Positions 1 through 13,533 of a stretch of 64,000 bases of DNA are shown one piece after another. Made by a program: the position numbers and the translations under genes. Each line of letters opens with the position of its first letter. Within the stretch, counting starts at the first letter, position 1. The stretch spans positions 310,001 to 374,000 of the forward strand of contig JAHGAU010000021.1 in assembly GCA_019925105.1 (NCBI GenBank), read 5' to 3'. Origin of the DNA: Niebla homalea (lineage: Eukaryota; Ascomycota; Lecanoromycetes; Lecanorales; Ramalinaceae). The notes below the pieces were generated by a model. The model saw only the letters and a list, made by a program, of their open reading frames with translations. It did not search any database and had not been told where the DNA came from.

Positions 1-2260
1 AATATATTAATATACCTTAAAAATAAAACTTATAAGGTATATATTCTTTATTATAATAAAGTTAATAATTATAAATAATATATTATTAATTTATTAAACT
101 TACGTATATTAATTATTAATAGATTAAATCCGTTAATTTAACGGAAAAACCTTAAGAATACTTAAGTTTATTTTTTTTTATTTTTAATAATTATATTTAA
201 AATAAATAAAAAGTTTATTTCGGAATAAGTACTTTAATATATATTTAATATATTAATAACGTATAAAGGATTAATATATAAAATATATTTCTTTTATAAT
301 AAAATTATTATTATCTTAAGATCTTTTTAATTTTTTTTTATTAAGTAATATATTCTTTTTTTCTTTATCCTTAAATATAAAAGCTTAATTAACCCTTTAT
401 TCTATATAACGTATTCAATATTTAAAATTGGACCCTTTTCTTAAAGGCTTTAATTTTCCTTAATTTAACGTTAATATTTTCTTTTATAACGTTAAGGGTA
501 ATTATTGCTATCCTTTTTTTTAAGGGCGTATATTATAAGCTTTATTTTATCTATATACTTAAGAAAATAACATTAATAATTAAAAAAAAGGATTAACTTC
601 CGAATTTTCTATAAAATTCCGGTTACCTTAAAATAATATATCCGTTTTACGATTTTACGGATATATTTACGAAGATACGCAATATTTAATAATTATAGAT
701 CCCGTTAAAATTCCAAGTTTAACCTGCTATAAATAAGCGTAAATTAATTTTAAATATTATTAAAATTTAATATACGTATAACCAGTAAAATAATTTATAT
801 ATATTTACGGGGCTTCTAGTTTTAAAAAATATTATTTATAATATACTTTTTAAAAATTAAAATATTTAAACCGACTTATTAAGGTAACTTAAATTTAACA
901 ATAATTTAAGAAGTTTATTTAATTAAACCGTTATTATATTTAATAAGTCGTTTCTTAATATTTAATAACTTTATAATATATTATTTTAAAGCAATATTTC
1001 TTAAGTATAATTATAGGTTATTCCGTAGTAATTATATATCTATTATTTAAGTAATATCCTTTAATTAATCGATAAAAATATATATATTTTAAAAAAATAT
1101 ATATTTCCCGGAATACTTAATTATAAAAGTTATATTAAAGGACTTATTTTTATAGAAAAAGTCGAAAAATCCGATATTACCGGGATTAGAATTTATTAAT
1201 CGGTTTAACTATAAGCCTCTTATTAATTATATTATATTATTAAAAGGAAGGAATAAATTATTATTAAAATTATTTTATTATTAACCTTATATAATAATAA
1301 GAATTAATTCTTAAATTATATTCCGTAATTATATTATTTACTTTTTAATAAAACCTATTATTTTTAATTAATTAAACAGATTAATAAATTAAGTAAAAAT
1401 TGCTTTTTTAATAAAAATATTTTTTATTTAATATAATAAACTTAAGTTTAATAAATTTAATTTTAATATATTAAATTTATTAAACTCGGATTTTAATTTA
1501 ATACTTAAAGCCGGAAAAAAGTATTATAATATTAACGTTAATATAAAAAATAAATTTAATAGTTATTATAAAGATAAAAAACTATTTAATAGAAATAATA
1601 ATCTTATAATATTAAGTTTTTAAGGACTTTAACCGTATTAACGTAATTTAAACTTATTTAATTTTATTAAAGTCGATAACGATTTATATAATAATTATAA
1701 CGATAATAAAACGTTTTTAAAATATAATAAATTACGTTAAAATATTAAAGGGTTTAAAATCTAATTCTTAAGAATTAAATTAACAGAAATAATAGGTTTT
1801 ATAGCTTTAAAAGATTTTTATTAAAGTAATTTATTTATGGTAAATATAATTCTTAAGTTACTTAATTGTTAATTATTTTTAATTATTTAAGCGACTTTTT
1901 CTAAAGTTAAATATAAAATCGTTATAGCTATTAAGTTACCGGATTTTAATAAGGTATTTAATTAATATATTAAAGTAATAATATTAAAATCCGGTAATAC
2001 TTAAAAAGCCTATAATATATATATCTTCTTTATAATACCGTCTTTAATCTTTCTTTAAAGGTATTTAAAAGCGAATTAAAAACGGTATTCCAGAGGATAT
2101 AAGGTTAATACCTTTAATACCGCTATAAAGGAAATATCCGCTATAATTAATAAACTAATACTTCAGTTCGTATTAACGGATCTTACGATATACGTTAATA
2201 TAATATTAATATAAGTAACTATTATTACTATTTATTAGTATATAAATTAAAAAATATAAT

Positions 2261-2380
2261 AATATATAAATAATAATTCTACCTAAAGGATAAAAGTATC
2301 ATAAGGATGCCTGTCCTCTACGTACGAAGGGTGTCCTACACCTATTAATGCTCTTATGTATACATGCTGCATATAACACG
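2261..2380 (+). repeat. Inverted repeat, left copy
   Basis: It matches the reverse complement of 13,415-13,533 with scattered transitions. The central 30 bases (2,296-2,325) are identical to the reverse complement of 13,468-13,497. It keeps more G+C than its surroundings. Confidence 0.85.
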
Positions 2381-2810
2381 TAATAAGCCTTATATTAAAA
2401 ACGTATATAATTTATATTCTTATTATCCTTCCAATTATATATACCTATATTATAATAGATATAGTAAACGTAATCAGGATCTTCCGTATTTAATTTATAC
2501 TTAAAGCTTATACTTATAAACAGGATAATAAAATATCCAGAATACGGTTAAAGGTCTTATTTAAAGCTAGAGTATTTATCCAAAAGGGTATTATCCGTAG
2601 GTATTATAATTAAGGGCTCTTTCTTGTCTGAAGGCTATATTTAAAGCTTTACTTTTAATAACAGTTTTTACATTAAGGTAGACTTTTCAGGTAAAGGTGA
2701 CGGAGCAGGTAAACTTTTTGCTTACGGAGTAGGTAAAATCTTTACTTGCGGTATTAACGGAGCAGGTGGATTTAAAGATGTTGCACTTAATTTTAATATA
2801 AATTTATTGA

Positions 2811-3240
2811 AGAGGTCTTTAAGTATTATAAGTAATAATACCTTTAATAATAACACTTTAACTATAGGTATTAATTTTAATAAAATAAGAGATTTAAAAG
2901 GTATAAATCTTATATAAAGGTCATAGATAATAAGGTAGGATTTAGGTAAAAAGCAGCTGACTTATAATAAGCTTATTATTAAAGGTATTAATAATAAAGT
3001 CTTAAATCTTATAGGTAAGGTTTAAGGTATAAATAATTTAGTTAATTTAAAAGCTAAAGAGTATAATAGTGATAAAGATAAAGCTAAGGCCGAGCTCGAT
3101 AAAGCTCGTAATAAAGGCATTGTCGGTTTAACAGGTATCCTATTAAAAGGATCCGCTTTATTAATGGTAAGGAATTAGGTAGATAAGCTATAACGTAGCC
3201 ACCTTAACTCAAAACAATAGAGGTTATACTCGATCTACAG
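2811..3240 (+). repeat. Direct repeat D, copy 1
   Basis: Aligns by eye along most of its length with 12,608-13,040 in the same orientation, beginning with the shared word GGTCTTTAAGTAT and ending near the shared AGATAAGCTATAACGTA. Differences are mainly transitions. The non-degraded function is unknown. Confidence 0.75.
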
Positions 3241-3323
3241 TAACAGTTAAACTCTAGTTATTATTACTATTTGTCACGGACAATACGGTATGTATAAAGT
3301 GAGTAAGTATAATATATATAATT

Positions 3324-3377
3324 GATAGCTACCTAGCTATAAAGGTACGCAATATAAGTATGCGCGCCAAGCACCGG
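3324..3377 (+). repeat. Repeat R, copy 1 (short)
   Basis: Contains the shared core TAGCTA(C/T)CTAGCTATAA followed by GGTACGCAATATAAG and CCAAGCACCGG. It is shorter than copies 2-4 because the sequence diverges after CACCGG. Confidence 0.75.
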
Positions 3378-3529
3378 AATAAGGTAAGCCCGGTCCGTGC
3401 CAAGGGATCCTCCCAAGGTCCATACCGTGACAGGAAATTTACGTTAATAAATCCAGAACCTTATTATTATGAATACGGATTTATAATCTTAATTAAATTC
3501 GATAAATTAATAATTTAATATTATATTTA

Positions 3530-3700
3530 TGTCAGGTACTGAGAGTACTGAGGTAAAAATGTGGGTGTAATATGTATGATCAGTAGCTATCTAGCTATAA
3601 AGGTACGCAATATAAGTGTGCGCGTCAAGCACCGGGCGTCCGCTATACCTTTTTAGGCCTTAATGCCCGTAAAGGTCTTAGCAATAGCCTTTATATATAA
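3530..3700 (+). repeat. Repeat R, copy 2
   Basis: About 165 bp, nearly identical to 5,464-5,640, from the word GGTACTGAGAGTACT to GGTCTTAGCAATAGCC. Differences are mostly C/T and G/A. Confidence 0.8.
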
Positions 3701-4439
3701 TAAATATATTAAAAAAGGAAAAATATTACGCTTACGTAACGATAATAAGGTCAATAACCTTATAAATAAAAGCGGCTCCGGGGTTAAGGATTAAATATAT
3801 TTAACGTTAAGGATATTAAAGAAATAAAGAGAAGTAATAATGGTTAAATATTAAGGTTTATTATTAAAGGAAAATTGAAAAATCGAAAAAAATATAAATT
3901 AAATAATTATCGTAATCTTACCCGGGAAATAATCGTAGATTTAAGTATTTTATAAGACCTAAATCGCTTAAATCCGTGATCTCCGTGGTTTAACCGGGTA
4001 AGCTCTTTAAGCCTTTGGTGGCCATAATAACGGTATTGTTCCAGTATAGGTTATAAAAGGACTATATATTACCCTTTTTATTATAAAGGTAAGCCTGGTT
4101 ATTTACCCAGTATATACTGACGTACTCATTTTATAATAAAAGCTTAGTTTTATCGTTAGATTCGAGGGTAGGGTTATTATCGCTATTATTATAGCGGAAA
4201 TAATAGACTTTTAAGGGGTCCGGTACGGGGAGTACTTTATAAATAGGGCCGCTTATTAAACGGTATTTATTATTATTTTTAAAGCGAAGCTTATTATATA
4301 TAGATATTACTTATAATAAAAGATTTAATAATAAAGCCAGTAATATTATTTTACTTATATAGCGATATTGCTTATATTATACTGATTACCGAAATTATAT
4401 ATAAGCCATAAAGGTTTCTTAATTATAAGGGAATTAAAG

Positions 4440-4620
4440 TGTTACGTGCAGGATGCAGACAGGGTAGATCTCATCATGGTTTGCGGTACTAGCAAGCATG
4501 GTAGCCTAGCGTCTTGGCATGCGCACCCACATAACTAGCAACACCGTTCATAGTTGCAATCCAGGCAGTTACCACTCCACCCTCAATACCTGCACTTCGT
4601 CTTTTTCCCTGACATAAAGG
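4440..4620. other. Less-mutated GC island inside the RIP block
   Basis: About 180 bp with normal CpA/TpG content surrounded by heavily mutated DNA. It shares a short word with repeat R copy 4. It could be a recent insertion, a fragment too short for RIP to detect, or a single-copy host sequence. No coding frame is evident. Confidence 0.5.
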
Positions 4621-5463
4621 GTACTTTATAAGGCCGCTTTAAAGTAAGTAAATACGAGCTTAAGAGCCTATTGCTGGGTATTACCCAGTCGTTTAACTAT
4701 AGTTATTACCCGGCCTACGAATGTAATTACGGACTTTTAGTCTGCGGCGTCTTTACGTATATATTTCAGGTAATTAAGTTACTTAAGGAGCTAGTGCTCC
4801 GGGGTTCCGAACCGAGTTATTAGCTTAAGGCAATATATTTTTAAACGATTTTATTGCCTTTAATATTACCTATAATTTAAAGCCGATTAATAAAGGTATA
4901 AACGTTATTAATACTGTTAAAGTAACCGACTTCTTTAATACGGTATCGTTTATTATTATCCTTCTCTTTTTATTTATTTTTTGGTAATTAAAGTATATTG
5001 TTAAAAGGTTCCGAGACAGAGTCCTTATAACGGTATTATTCGTTATGGGATAAGCGAGCTTTAAGAACGGTGATTTTTTCTTAAAAACTATTAAATTTCG
5101 CATTAAAAAACGTATTTATAATTATAATAATCTTATTTAACTTAACGATTAACTTAGTAAGTATCTTAATGGGGTTGGATTCATTAATTATTTTTAATAA
5201 AGGCTTCTGCTTTAATAATTAAGGTTATAGTGTCTTTCTTAAGCGAATATTATACCCGTCGTTTAATATAAAATAATAAATAAAATAATAAGATAATATC
5301 GTCGAAATACCTTTTAAAAGGATTAATAAGTTAAGTATTAAAAAGGTCCGTTTAATGCGATTATTATAAGAGTTATAACGTAATTACTCTTAATAATAGG
5401 TATATTAAAGGCTATACTTAAACTATAGATAAACGCAGATAACCGTAAGCTATTGTTACCATT

Positions 5464-5640
5464 TATTAGGTACTAAGAGTACTAAGGTAAAAATGTGGGT
5501 GTAATATATATAATCAGTAGCTATCTAGCTATGAAGGTACGCAATATAAGTGTGCGCGCCAAGCACCGGGCGTCCGCTATACCCCTTTGGGCCTTAGTGC
5601 CCGTAAAGGTCTTGGCAATAGCCTTTGCATATAACAATTT
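5464..5640 (+). repeat. Repeat R, copy 3
   Basis: The least degraded copy of R, with more C and G retained than copy 2. The open frame that crosses it (5,495-5,770) exists only because of the repeat's composition and is not considered a gene. Confidence 0.8.
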
Positions 5641-7104
5641 ACTCATCTTTATAAATCTTAAGATATCCACCGAAATAATAATAAAGAACTTATGGCTTAA
5701 AATAAAGAGCTTATTACTTAGAACGCGGAGCTTATTACTTAAATTAAGGAACTTAAGAAGCTTATTATAATTAAAACCATAAAAAAGGAGGGTATATAAG
5801 ATATTTATAACTTAAACGATAAAAACGTCGTTGCCAATATTAAAGCCTTAAGTTTAAAGATTAAAAAGTCATTTATATTTTTTACTCCCCGGACTCTTTA
5901 ATATACCCCGCGACCCGGATTATAAGGAATGAATAAGAAATACCTTAACGTATTATTATTCCGTAGTTAAAAGGAGTAATAGGATAACTGGAGATTATAC
6001 CTTAATTTAAAATTCCGTTAAAATACTATATTCTTTATTTATAAGTCCGATAAAATAAACTATATACGCGATTACTATAAAGATAATATATTTAATTTAC
6101 TTAAAGCTTAAATTAACCTACTTTTAAATAACCTATATACCTTACCGGTTTAAATAATTAAAGATTTAAATAGCATATTTAATATATACGATAAGGTCTC
6201 TATATATAATACTTAGCTATACTTATTAGACTTCAGTATAAATAAACCTTAAAGTAAGAAAAATAAGACTTTTAATAAGTTCTATATTCGATTTTTTATT
6301 ACAATTATACCCTTAAGTTATTCAGATTTCTATAAAATCTTAACCTTACGTAAGCTTCTTATTTTAAAACTCCATTATTAAATTGCGGACGGCTTTATTT
6401 TTATATTATATCGTTAATTTATTAATCGTCTACGTTAATATAATTTTAATATACGTTAAGCTAAGAGTATAAGCTCTTAAAGTTAATCTTAATTACCTTA
6501 ATTAACTTAGATATTATATAATAACGGTAACGATCTCGAGGAAATTAATAAAGATAAATTTAAAATTATTTACCCTAATTACTTTAAAGATAAAGTTTTA
6601 CGTTATAAGCTTTACGTTAAATATTTAAAGTTTAAATATTTATTTATTTATGCCGGTATACCCTATAAGGGTTCCGCTCTACTCTTATATACGGAGGCCA
6701 AAGAATTTCTGGATACTTAATATTAAAGTATATAATTTATATTTTAAATATAATAAGCTTATTAATAAGTAAGTTTACTTCAATAATATTCGATTCTTTA
6801 ATAAAAAGTTTTAATAATAACGGTAATAACCATTTACCCTATATTAAGCCCTTTTTTAATTAAAAAGTATACGACCCGGTTATTCATCGGAGAATGCGTT
6901 AATCGACTTAATTTATGTCGATTTTTTCCCGGTTTTTTTAGGTCTATATAAGTATAGATACGATTTTTTTTAATATGCGATTTACTTAACTTTTATATAA
7001 GTTATTATAATACCTTAAGGTAATCGATATTACCTTATTATCGCCAGATTTACGGTATCCTTAGCCCCGGAGATGGATAAATGGAATAATTAACTTATAG
7101 GAGC

Positions 7105-7312
7105 TCGCCGTCGTTAAGGGGGGGATCGTATTATAGTTTTAAGTGGCCTTACTCCCATATTCGGCCTACTTGCCTTATAAAGATTAGCTCCCGGGGGGGC
7201 TTAGCGCACATACCTACCATGCGTGGACCACCTGTATCATAGCTACCTTTATAACTATTATTCATTCATTACTTGACCTACCTCATATCAGTACCCTGAC
7301 AGCCGGGATAAA
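7105..7312. mobile_element. Possible LTR-type end with purine/G tract
   Basis: A G-rich tract (TTAAGGGGGGG, about 7,113) is followed by about 190 bp with retained CpA that ends in TACCCTGACA. A purine tract next to a 3' LTR is the expected layout for a Gypsy/Copia retroelement. No second LTR, primer-binding site or reverse transcriptase could be recognised, so this is a weak call. Confidence 0.25.
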
Positions 7313-9832
7313 GCGTTAAGGAAAATATATTCTTTATTAAGTTTATACTAGATATTTAATTAAAACTATTAAAGGAATTAAGATAAACGGATATAACGAT
7401 TATTATCTCGTACCATAAATAATATTACTATAATATTTATCTGTTTTATTATATTAAGTATAATTAAATAATCTATTTAAATTATTATTAAGTATTAAGA
7501 GGAATTTATTAAATATTTAACTTTTTTAATAACTTAAATAAAGTTAATAATCTTTAATTTTATAAATTAATAATAAGTCTTTATAATAAATAATTTCTTA
7601 AAGAAAAATATAATTAATTTAATTACTATATAAATAAATTACTTTCTTTCTGGGATAACGTATTTTATTTTAATGTAGAATATAATAATATTAAAACCGA
7701 ATATTTTTAAAGCGTCCAAATTAATCTATAAAACGTAACCGGGGTTAAAGTATATTAAGACATATAATTATAAAAGTATATTTTATAACGAGCGGAAGGA
7801 CTCCTCCTTTAACGGTAATACGGATATTAATAATTATATAACGGATAAATAAGCTTTACGCTTATTTCTTAACGGGCTATTTTTAAATAAAATTATTTTA
7901 AGTTTTTATAAAGGCTATACTTACTATATATAATAATAAATATAATCTCGTAAATACCTTATAAATTTTAAATAATATTCGAGGTTATTAAGCGTAATAA
8001 AATACTTTAATAATTATATTACCGTAAATTTCTTTTCCGATATTAATAATCTTAATAAATTTACCTTTTATCTTAATAATAAAACGTTAAGGTATCCAAG
8101 AAACGTCTTTATTAATAAAAGGGAAATATTATATTTACGTAAAAGGATAAATAATCTCCGTAAATTAAAAACGTACTCGGATAACTTTTTTAATCCGGCG
8201 ATAATATTATTAATATATATTTTTAAAAAATTTTTAATCGGATAAAATATTTCGTTAATCCGCTATTAAATATATATAACGGAGTTTAAATAATTTATAA
8301 TCAAAACGTTAAATATTTCCTATTTACGGTAAGTTACGATTATAAATAAATACTTAATAAATAAATAAATACATTATTAATAAAAGAAATTAATTATATT
8401 TATTACGGATAAATATTTATAGCCGTTTAATCGAAAAATTACTTTTAATTATAAAGGAATTAAATATATATTTAATATAAATAGTTTATTAAGTCCTCGG
8501 ATATCTATTACCGTATGGTTTTTACGTTTATCTAAAATATTCTTTTATATTATAAATACCGGGTAATTAAAAGGTATTGGTTATTCCGTATATAATAATT
8601 AACTTTATTTATAAAGTTTATTGAACGTCTTATTTACGATTTCTCGGTCCTTTAGATTTAATAAATATACCTTAATTTTATTCTTAATATATAATTTTTA
8701 ATCCGATTTTAAAGATAATTTTATTTATTTATTTTTTAAGATATTTATAAATCCGTTATCTTATTAAATAATCAGAAATTTATTTATAAGGCTTTTAAAT
8801 ATTATCCTTATTAATTAATCTCCGTAAATTATAATTCTATTATTTAATTATTATTTATATAATCCTATTTCCTTAATATATGTTATAAAGAATAAAACGG
8901 TAATAATTATTAATTTAGTTATTAATTTTTTTATTTAGCTTTTTATTCTTAATTTTTAAGGCGGATAATAAGTTAAATTAATAGTATTTATTTAAAAATA
9001 ATTCTCCTTATTAATATTATTAAGGATACCAAGTATTTATTTACGCTTTATACGTACGGGGTAATCGTACTTATTTTTGACCAAAATACCCTTAAATAAG
9101 TAATTTATTAAGTACATATATAAGGATAAAGCCTTATATTATATTAATTTAAAGATAAAATTATAGTTTTCGGGGATAATAATTCCTTTAATAAGTAGAA
9201 TCTTAAATAAATATAGTAAAATAATTAAGTAATTTTTTATTTAAATAAATAATTTAAAGTACTTTTTTTATTATTAAGTAACGATATTAATTTATATACC
9301 GTTTCTTATAATAATATATCCTTATCCGATATTTAAAATAATAGCTTCCGGATTAATAATATTATTGTTAATTAATATTTTTATGCGTAAATCGTTTATT
9401 AAGTATAATTCCCGTATTATATTAAAAAATACTTTTTAATTATCCTTTATATCGGGTAAATAAAAGATAACAATAATATATTTATCGGTATTATAAAACG
9501 TAAAATTAATACCTTTAACGTATAAAGATATTATTATTTTGGAGATTAATATATCCGGTATTTATTTAAAAAATTATATATGGTTAATTAAGTTTATACC
9601 GTAATTATTATTTAAGTATATAAGGATATTCTTTAAATATAAGGTTAATCGGATAATTATTTATTTATAATTTTAACTTTTAAAGTTTAAATTAATACTT
9701 ATATTTTCGTTTAATATAATTAATAAAATAATCGGAGTATCCGCGGATATTAAGTTTACTTATATTATAAATTTATATAGAATATTACCTTAAGGGGGGC
9801 TGGTATTAATAATTATTAATAAGCTTTAAGGG

Positions 9833-9864
9833 GGGCCGTTACTGGTAGTTACCGGTAACGGCCC
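9833..9864. repeat. Palindrome with 10-bp arms
   Basis: GGGCCGTTAC (9,833-9,842) pairs perfectly with GTAACGGCCC (9,855-9,864) across 12 bases. A TAAGGGGGGC word occurs twice nearby (about 9,791 and 9,827). GC-rich against an AT-rich background; probably the end of a mobile element. Confidence 0.6.
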
Positions 9865-12607
9865 TGGCCGGACTGGATAGTTACTTTATAAGTACTTATA
9901 AAGCTTTATCCTTAAAAAGAAGGATATATAATAATTATTATATTTAAATAAAAAATTAACGAAACCTATAAACGCTTTATATTATTCTTTAAATAATTTA
10001 TTATTATTATAATAAATATTATTATTAAAATTATTTTATCTAATATATAAGTTATCCGTATTTTATTAATATATATTATTTAAATATTAATCGTTATTCT
10101 TTTATTCGGTTAATATTATTAAATCTTATCCTTATTTAAACGTAAACGTATCTTTAATATTCTTTTAATTATTAATAAATATTTAATAAGTAAATACCTT
10201 TAATTAGCTTATTTTTTATATAAATTAATTTCCGCGAAATCCTCCTTAATTTAATCGGTTTAAATACTTATTATTTTATTAATATAATAAACCGTACGTA
10301 TTTAAGGGTATTATAATAGTAAAAGGTAATCTTAAATTAGCGATCTATTATTAAGGACGTAACGTATATTATTAACTTAATTATTATAAACGGTTATTAT
10401 TATTTTAATAATTACTTTAATAACTACTTTAAAAAGGCGTATACGGAAAACCTTAATTATAATAATTATAATTAGGCTGCGAGTAGAAACGGTTTTAATA
10501 CGGATAATAACCTTTTTAATTATTATTTTGTCCTTACGATATAAAATTATTATATTAACCTCTATTTAATATAAGGATATTACGTTTTTCGTTTTTTATA
10601 ATATTTAAGAAAACGTTTATTTTACTATTAATTATAAATATAAACGTAAATATTAATATTAATATCATAAGTTCTTTTAAATAAATACGGAATTTAACGT
10701 TTATCTTTATATATATAAGTAAAAGTTAATTATATAATAATATCTTTATTACCTATATATAACAGATAATATTATATATAAAAGCTTGCGGTATCTTATT
10801 ATTACGTATATTAACTATATTATAATCCAATTTATTTAACGTTTCTATAACGTTAATCTTTCGTTCCTTAAATTAATTAATTAAGGTTTTAATTTATCGT
10901 TTAAAGGATATTTTTCATAATAAATTACGTTTTAATTTATTTAATTTAATAAAATATTAAATAAAAGCTTTACCGTATAAATAAAAATTAATTTATATAC
11001 GGATAATATCCTCCGATTCTATTTTAATAATATCCTTTAAATAATTAATTTAGATAAATACGTCCTGATAAAAGTTATACCGTTTAAAGTTAATAATTAA
11101 TTTATTATTATCGGTAAAATATACCGGATTAAAATACTTAAGCGTTTTAATTATATTCTTAAACGTAAATATTAAAATTCTTAATAATCCTTATTTATTA
11201 CGTTTACCCGGTAAATTTTATCTCTGTTTCTGTCTTTAATTTAATTCATTTTAAATACGGTTAACGGTAATATTAATTAATTCGATAATTATTTATTATA
11301 ACCTGGTTTTATTTATAATTAATATTAACCTTTATTAATCTTAATTTATTAAAGGACGATTAAATTATTTACGGCGGGCTTATTCTTTATATATTATAGT
11401 TTTAATAAAAATATCCGATATTAATAACTTTAATTAATCGGATAATAACCTAAGTTTTAAGGATAATAATAACGTTAACGGTATTAATTACTCTATATAA
11501 AGCCGGCCGATTATTAATTTAACGTTTTAAGTAAAAATCTTAAATACCTTTTTAAAAGTACGTTCGCTTTCCGGTTACTTAATAGGGTAATATAATTGCT
11601 CCGGTATAGATTAAGATGCCGTTTTAACGTCTTTATCGGATAATATTTTTATTCAATTTATTAATATTGAAAAATAAAGTTATTTTATAATTACTTTAAT
11701 AATTAATACGGTAAATATTTTTATAAGGTTTTTATAAATACTTATTTTAATAAATTAAGCGATTTAATAAATAATTTAAATAACATTTTAATTTAAAAAT
11801 AAAATATCCTGCTTTAATAAAATAATAGGATTAAAATAAAATTAATCCGTTAATTTAATTATTATAATAAAATAAATAGGATTAAGTTACTTATTTAAGA
11901 TATTAATCCGGTAAATAATATAAAAATAAAGAAATTAAAAGAACAAGTATTTAAGAAAAAAGAATAATTTAAAAGTAAATAATAACTTCCGTTTATAAAT
12001 TTAAATAATTATCTTATAATAAGTATAAAATACTTCTATTCCGGTAAATTAAAGGATAGGAAAATATTTATTATTTTATAATTATTAAATAACGGTTAAA
12101 AGGTTCTTACCGTTTTTAAGCGTTCTATAAAACGGGTATTATTTTAAGTTAAATCGATAATATTAAGGATAAAATAAGTATTAAGATAAATAATACTTAT
12201 TATCCGGTAATAAAATATAATTTCTTTCTTTTAATAATAATAATATAGGAATAAGTATTAATAAAGGGCTCGTTTAAAAGGCTATTTATTATAATTAAAT
12301 AAATTATATAAACCGGGTTTATCTTAATAAATAAGATAACGTCCTTTTGTTTAAAATAGTATTTAAGAGGATAATAATACCGTTAAATGGTTATTTAATA
12401 TTTATAGTTATTATTACCATATTATAATGGGTATAAAGTATATAATGGATAAAGTGGTAAAGTGATTAATATATAAATGAATAATCGTTTATCCTAAAGG
12501 GATAAACTACTAATTATATACGTGTCCTATCCATAGGACAGTGTCCTATCACTATATATATGCTCGTGACACTTTTGCGATAAGGGTAATAAAACAAATT
12601 TGCGGTA

Positions 12608-13040
12608 AAGGTCTTTAAGTATCATAGTGGGAAGGACCCGTAATAATAATACTTTAACTAAGGGTGTTAATTTTAATAAAGTAAGAGATTTAAGAAATAT
12701 AAATCTTATATAAAGGTTATAGATGGTAAAGTAAGATTTAAGTGAAAAGTAGCTAGCTGGTAAGCTTACTAATAAAGTAGATAAAGCCCTAAATCTTATA
12801 AATAAGGTTTAAGGTATAAGTAATCCAGATTGCGATTTAAGAACTACTGAGTATAATAATATTAAGGATAATATAATTAAGTTAGCTAAGGCTGGTAATA
12901 TAGTAGTTAAAGGTATAACGGTAAGATATCTAATTAAAGACTCCGGTAATAAGGTATTAAGTAGATAAGCTATAACGTAATTACCGCTGATAATAGGGTG
13001 CTAGAGGTTATATAATATCTATATTAAAGGCTTAGATAAT
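12608..13040 (+). repeat. Direct repeat D, copy 2
   Basis: Second copy of D, in the same orientation as 2,811-3,240, and likewise followed by a copy of repeat R. A short inverted motif (GTCCTAT...ATAGGAC) lies just upstream near 12,522. Confidence 0.75.
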
Positions 13041-13059
13041 TAAAGTTATTGCTACCATT

Positions 13060-13222
13060 TATTAAGTACTAAAAATACTAAGGTAAAATATGGGTATAAT
13101 ATACATAATAAGTAGCTATCTAGCTATAAAGGTGCGCAATATAAGTGTACACGCCAAGCCACTATACCCTTTTGGTGCTAGTGCCCGATAAGCTCTTGGC
13201 ATGCGCATATTGCACATAACAA
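13060..13222 (+). repeat. Repeat R, copy 4
   Basis: Same orientation as the other R copies, with small deletions in the middle. It ends in TTGGCATGCGCAT, a word also found in the less-mutated island at 4,440-4,620 (near 4,515). Confidence 0.75.
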
Positions 13223-13414
13223 TTATTAAATTTTTTATTGATAAATACTTAATATTTATTCATTAATTATTAATTTACTTTTTCTTTATTTACTTTTAAA
13301 TTAATAATTAATTAATTCCTTTTTTTCTTTCTTTGAATTTTTTAATTAATAAATAATTAATTAATATTTAATTATTTATATTTATTTTATTACGATTTGT
13401 TTTTTTTATGTTAA

Positions 13415-13533
13415 TGTTATATGCAGTATGCATGTATTGGAGCATTGATAGGTATAGGACACCCTTTGTACGTAGAGGACAGGCATCCTTATGATACTCC
13501 CATCCTTCAGGTAGAATCATTATTCATACATTA
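13415..13533 (-). repeat. Inverted repeat, right copy
   Basis: Reverse-complement partner of 2,261-2,380. This copy is the less mutated of the two: it reads CA or TG at several places where the left copy reads TA, which gives the direction of RIP change. Confidence 0.85.

Larger units (their letters stand above)
2261..13533. mobile_element. Candidate degenerate composite element bounded by inverted repeats
   Basis: A roughly 120-bp sequence at 2,261-2,380 recurs in reverse complement at 13,415-13,533. Just inside these, a [D+R] module occurs twice in direct orientation (about 2,811-3,377 and 12,608-13,165). This could be one 11.3-kb element with terminal inverted repeats and internal duplications, or two independent insertions of one family in opposite orientation. 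No transposase can be read because RIP has filled every frame with stops. The ends are not confirmed by a target-site duplication. Confidence 0.4.

Noticed and set aside
1..300. Telomere or subtelomere at the window start
   Set aside because: No TTAGGG-type repeats are present.
5495..5770. 91-codon frame in the RIP block
   Set aside because: It lies over repeat R and then runs into Lys/Leu-rich low complexity; no protein signal.
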